From Clostridium sp. CAG:762 (GTDB taxonomy: Bacteria > Bacillota_I > Bacilli_A > RF39 > UBA660): a stretch of 64,000 nt of DNA. Shown piece by piece: positions 61,182-64,000 of this stretch. Where the stretch lies: NCBI GenBank assembly GCA_000432575.1, contig HF996829.1:70210-134209 (forward strand), given 5' to 3'. Positions within the stretch are counted from its first letter, which is position 1. The number at the start of each line of letters is the position of its first letter. The notes under the pieces were generated by a model. That model was not told the origin of the DNA. It did not search any database and saw only the letters and a program-made list of their open reading frames with translations. Both the position numbers and the translations under genes were made by a program.

Positions 61182-61958
61182 ATGAATATATATTTATTAA
61201 TAATATTTTTTGTTGTAGGCTCGGTATTTGGTTCATTTTATAATGTAGTAGCATATCGTATGAGTAATAATTTATCAATTATAAAACCTAGGAGCCACTG
61301 CGAATGGTGCAATGAAAAGTTGAAATGGTATGAATTGATACCTATATTATCTTACTTATTTCAAGGTGGAAAATGTAATCATTGTAAACATAAACTATCT
61401 ATTGGTTATATTATTGTAGAACTTGTTTCGGGTATTTTATTTACTATATGTTATTATAAATTTGGACTTACACCTAAACTAATAATATCTTTAATATTTG
61501 TGTCTGCTTTAGTTATTACTATTGTTAGTGATATTGAATATATGATAATTATTGATGAAGTAACATTGCTTGCTTCTATTATGATATTGTTAGTACTATT
61601 ATTTACTTCAGGTTTTCAAAAGGCATTTTATATGCTTGAATCAGGGTTTTTTAGTTTTTTAACAATGTATGCTCTTAAAATTATTGGAGATGCTATATTC
61701 AAGAAGGAAACACTTGGTGGTGGAGATATAAAATTGATGTTTTTATTTGGTATAACGTTAGGTTATGATATGGCAATTGTATCTATTTTTCTCGGAGCAT
61801 TTTTGGCATTTCCAATATCATTATATATTCTTTTAAAGAGAAAGGATAATATGATACCTTTTGGACCATTTTTATCAATTGGGGCTTTGTTAATACTTAT
61901 TACTAAATTAGATTTAGCAAAGATTTTGAATTGGTTACAGGATACGATTATTAAATAA
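61182..61958 (+). CDS. pilD: prepilin peptidase/N-methyltransferase (PilD/GspO type)
   Basis: 258 aa. FGSFYNVVAYRMSNNL, a zinc pair of CEWC and CNHC in the cytoplasmic loop, and the two catalytic aspartates in SDIEYMIIIDEVTLL and GGGDIKLM. About eight membrane helices. It cuts and methylates prepilins. As the only prepilin peptidase here it may also serve the Tad pilus at 37-46 kb (inference). AGGAGG precedes the ATG. Confidence 0.93.
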   Translation: MNIYLLIIFFVVGSVFGSFYNVVAYRMSNNLSIIKPRSHCEWCNEKLKWYELIPILSYLFQGGKCNHCKHKLSIGYIIVELVSGILFTICYYKFGLTPKLIISLIFVSALVITIVSDIEYMIIIDEVTLLASIMILLVLLFTSGFQKAFYMLESGFFSFLTMYALKIIGDAIFKKETLGGGDIKLMFLFGITLGYDMAIVSIFLGAFLAFPISLYILLKRKDNMIPFGPFLSIGALLILITKLDLAKILNWLQDTIIK

Positions 61959-61975
61959 AAGAAAGGTTGATGTTT

Positions 61976-62884
61976 ATGAAAAATAAGGTTGTTATTATAG
62001 GATGTGGTAATGTAGGTTTGTCTTATGCTTACTCTCTTTTAAATCAAAAGACTAGTGTTTTGGAACTTGTTTTGATTGATGTTAACAAAGAGAAAACTTT
62101 AGGTGAAGTAATGGATCTTAATCATGGACTTCCTTTTGCTCCTTCTAAGATAAATATTAGAGTAGGTGATTATAGCGAGGTGGAGGATGCTAAGATTATA
62201 GTAATTGCGGCTGGAGCTAGTCAAGAAAAGGGAGAAACTAGATTAGATTTAATAGATAAAAATGCTAGGATATTTAAAAATATTATAAGTGAAGTAAATA
62301 AGAATCATTTTAAAGGAATTTTTTTGGTGGCTACGAATCCTGTGGATGCGATGAGTTATTTGACTTGGAAATATTCTAATTTTGATTATAGTAGGGTTAT
62401 TGGAACAGGAACTAGTTTGGATACGGCAAGATTAAGATATATGATAGGAGAATCTGTTTCTGTTAATTCTAAGAATGTTCATGCTTATGTTATTGGGGAA
62501 CATGGAGATTCTGAGTTTGTTTTGTGGAGTAATGCTAATATTGGTTTACAAAATATGAGAGATTTTCTTAGTAAGAGTCAAATGAATGAGATAGAGAATA
62601 GTGTTAGAAATGCTGCTTATGATATTATTGATAAAAAAGGTAATACTTGTTATGGTATTGGAATGTGTTTAACTAGAATTACTAATGCTATTTTAAATAA
62701 TGAAAGTAGTATAATTACAGTGTCTACTTATGATAGTACAAATGATGTTTATATTAGTTTGCCTTGTGTTATTAATGAGGAAGGAATAAAAGAGAAGATT
62801 TTTGTTACTTTGAATGAAAATGAAACATATAAGTTGCAAAATTCTATTAATATTATTAAAGATGCTATTCAAAATGTTAAATAA
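61976..62884 (+). CDS. ldh: L-lactate dehydrogenase
   Basis: 302 aa from MKNKVVIIGCG (AAAGG 9 nt upstream). NAD site GCGNVGLSYAYSL; substrate loop AGASQEKGETRLDL, where the Gln favours lactate over malate dehydrogenase; VATNPVDAMSYL; LDTARLRYMIGE; catalytic His in IGEHGDSEFVLW. It recycles NADH by reducing pyruvate, complementing PFOR. A terminator follows. Confidence 0.92.
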   Translation: MKNKVVIIGCGNVGLSYAYSLLNQKTSVLELVLIDVNKEKTLGEVMDLNHGLPFAPSKINIRVGDYSEVEDAKIIVIAAGASQEKGETRLDLIDKNARIFKNIISEVNKNHFKGIFLVATNPVDAMSYLTWKYSNFDYSRVIGTGTSLDTARLRYMIGESVSVNSKNVHAYVIGEHGDSEFVLWSNANIGLQNMRDFLSKSQMNEIENSVRNAAYDIIDKKGNTCYGIGMCLTRITNAILNNESSIITVSTYDSTNDVYISLPCVINEEGIKEKIFVTLNENETYKLQNSINIIKDAIQNVK

Positions 62885-62949
62885 TTTATTTTGGGTGTGC
62901 TAATGCGTTTTATTTTTTTAGATGTTTATTAAATAATATTTGCGTATAT

Positions 62950-62997
62950 ACTAACTGATATTGGGCTTTTTGAGACGTTTATTAGTTAGTTTTTTTT
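62950..62997 (+). terminator. terminator after ldh
   Basis: ACTAACT (62950-62956) pairs with AGTTAGT (62984-62990), followed by T-run. Confidence 0.6.
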
Positions 62998-63182
62998 GAT
63001 ATATTGATGTTTTTCTTTAATGATAAAATATTATTTAAGATGAAAATATTTGATTTACAAGAAAAAATGATTGACGTATTGATAAATGTTTACTATGATT
63101 ATTTTGTAAGGATATATATATTTTTTAAAATTTAATTGAATTAATTTTTGAATGTGAAATTGAAGTAAGTAAAAGTAATAAT

Positions 63183-63368
63183 ATGCCTAAATATATTAGG
63201 TATCCATTAATAGTGGTAATAATATTGTTTTTTGTTGGAATATTATTGTTAAAGAAAAAAATGTTTGTAGGATTATTTTTTCTATTAATTGGAATTTTTA
63301 TGCTTATAATGAGTATTATAAAACTTAAAGGGATATATGTGTATATAGTTAGAGCAAACAAGAGGTAA
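63183..63368 (+). CDS. possible small two-helix membrane protein
   Basis: 61 aa, MPKYIRYPLIVVIILFFVGI, then a basic KKK turn and a second helix (MFVGLFFLLIGIFMLIMSII) with a basic end. Composition fits a genuine small membrane protein, but there is no good ribosome binding site before the ATG and the region is otherwise non-coding. Could be spurious. Confidence 0.35.
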   Translation: MPKYIRYPLIVVIILFFVGILLLKKKMFVGLFFLLIGIFMLIMSIIKLKGIYVYIVRANKR

Positions 63369-63803
63369 GTGTGTTTAGTTAGTTATTGATAAAAATACAT
63401 AATTAATACAATGACATTTGTGATAATATGTGCTATAATTTTAATGATTTATTTGATGTAATGTTAGTAAAATGACGATTACAAAAGATTATAAATATTT
63501 TATTTAATTTATTAAAGAACATTACTTGTAAACAAATGATGTAAGATATTTACTTTATTATAATGAAGTATTATTTTGAGAAATTTATGATGATAGTTTG
63601 CTTGTTAAAATAGTAGATAATAATAAAAAAATACAATATGCAAAATAAGGTGATAAAGTTATGTATTTGGTAAGTGATGTGGATAATCAAGCGATGTTAA
63701 GAAATATTGTATGAGGAGGTTTATTGGTTAAGAAAGTGGTATTATAAAAATTAAATAGTGATTTAAATTAAATTAAATTAAATTAAATTTTATAGAGAAG
63801 GAA
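63369..63803. other. gene-poor AT-rich spacer
   Basis: No coding frame longer than about 20 codons with a start site. One short frame behind AAGGTGAT (from ATG at 63661) stops after 17 codons. A (TAAAT)n tract lies at 63763-63790. It may be decayed accessory DNA. Confidence 0.5.
63763..63790. repeat. TAAAT pentanucleotide tract
   Basis: About five and a half tandem copies of a 5-bp unit, just upstream of the last reading frame; such tracts are prone to slippage. Confidence 0.7.
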
Positions 63804-63812
63804 ATGAAAAAT

Positions 63813-64000
63813 ATGAATATGTATCAAAAAATAAAAATTAGATCAGAAAAGAAAAATTAGATCAGAAAAGAAAAATAATGATAGTCAAGAAAATTTTCCA
63901 TCAGTTGGAATTAACTGGGAAATAACGACTTATGGAAAACTTTTATATGAAGCAATAAATGAGGAGGTAGTAATGAAAAAAATTGGAGATAGATATACTA
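63813..64000 (+). pseudogene. edge-truncated gene shifted by a 19-bp tandem duplication
   Basis: From ATG at 63813 (AAGGAA upstream) the frame reads MNMYQKIKIRSEKKN and stops at TAG 63858. Removing one copy of the 19-bp repeat makes the frame continue open to the window edge: NNDSQENFPSVGINWE, then GKLLYEAINEEVVMKKIGDR. So the upstream part may be frameshifted. Alternatively the real gene starts at ATG 63973 behind a perfect GAGGAGG. The product is not recognised. Confidence 0.4.
63837..63874. repeat. 19-bp perfect tandem duplication
   Basis: ATTAGATCAGAAAAGAAAA twice in a row (63837-63855, 63856-63874), with the A-tract on the left extending the match by 4 bp. 19 is not a multiple of three. 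Confidence 0.9.

Noticed and set aside
1..64000. CRISPR array
   Set aside because: No regularly spaced direct repeats and no cas genes; the repeats found are pairs or short tandems.
1..64000. Mycoplasma-type code (TGA = Trp)
   Set aside because: TGA ends tsaE and surface protein C at the expected positions, and tryptophan is written TGG throughout.

Overview
The window is AT-rich DNA from a low-GC, Gram-positive-type (Bacillota) anaerobe, probably an uncultured gut-type lineage related to Bacilli/RF39 or low-GC Clostridia. I cannot place it more precisely from sequence alone. The evidence is the secE-nusG-rplKA-rplJL-(ybxB)-rpoBC order, the ylxM/ftsY, tsaE-tsaB-rimI-tsaD and nusB-xseAB neighbourhoods, pyruvate:ferredoxin oxidoreductase plus lactate dehydrogenase, class B sortase, and CDP-alcohol phosphatidyltransferase. 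TGA, TAG and TAA all end recognisable genes, so the standard bacterial code is used and not the Mycoplasma code.

Layout. 0-5.5 kb (minus strand): two small phage-type genes at the edge, nifJ, a DUF2229-type protein and a class I glutamine-amidotransferase-like hydrolase. 5.5-12.7 kb: accessory DNA with a tandem pair of VUT/YhhQ-type transporters, an XRE-S24 regulator, two identical 44-bp IS3-family ends, an IS-truncated copy of a surface-protein family, a degenerate polysaccharide deacetylase, a J2-like RNase J, an IS3 transposase remnant and a YhcG-type PDDEXK nuclease. 12.9-24.4 kb: the translation/transcription core with its leaders and promoters. 24.5-28.8 kb: a metalloprotease-like gene broken by an in-frame amber codon, membrane thioredoxin-fold proteins, trmL and a CapA-like protein.

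28.8-46.1 kb is the most interesting region. Three membrane-anchored proteins with an FGE/C-type-lectin-like fold, a class B sortase and a radical SAM-SPASM maturase with a PqqD-like N-terminus lead into two large Cys-rich secreted paralogues. These are followed by a complete-looking Tad (Flp) pilus assembly set: SAF-domain CpaB, CpaF ATPase, TadB, TadC, a 72-aa pilin with a Cys-rich tail, pseudopilins and a TadZ-like protein. My reading is a surface appendage with lectin-like and Cys-rich adhesins that may be peptide-modified; this is inference. PilC and a prepilin peptidase lie separately at 59.8-62 kb, and the peptidase could serve the Tad pilus.

46.2-63 kb is mostly housekeeping: pgsA, tRNA-Pro and tRNA-Ala, the t6A genes, ftsY/ylxM, a single-domain Clp-type AAA protein, a lone sufB, an amidase, ssb, a kinase-like orphan, YetF and TIGR04086 proteins, nusB-xseAB, a YqfQ-like protein, pilC, pilD and ldh. 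The last kilobase is gene-poor and ends in an edge-truncated reading frame that a 19-bp tandem duplication seems to have shifted.
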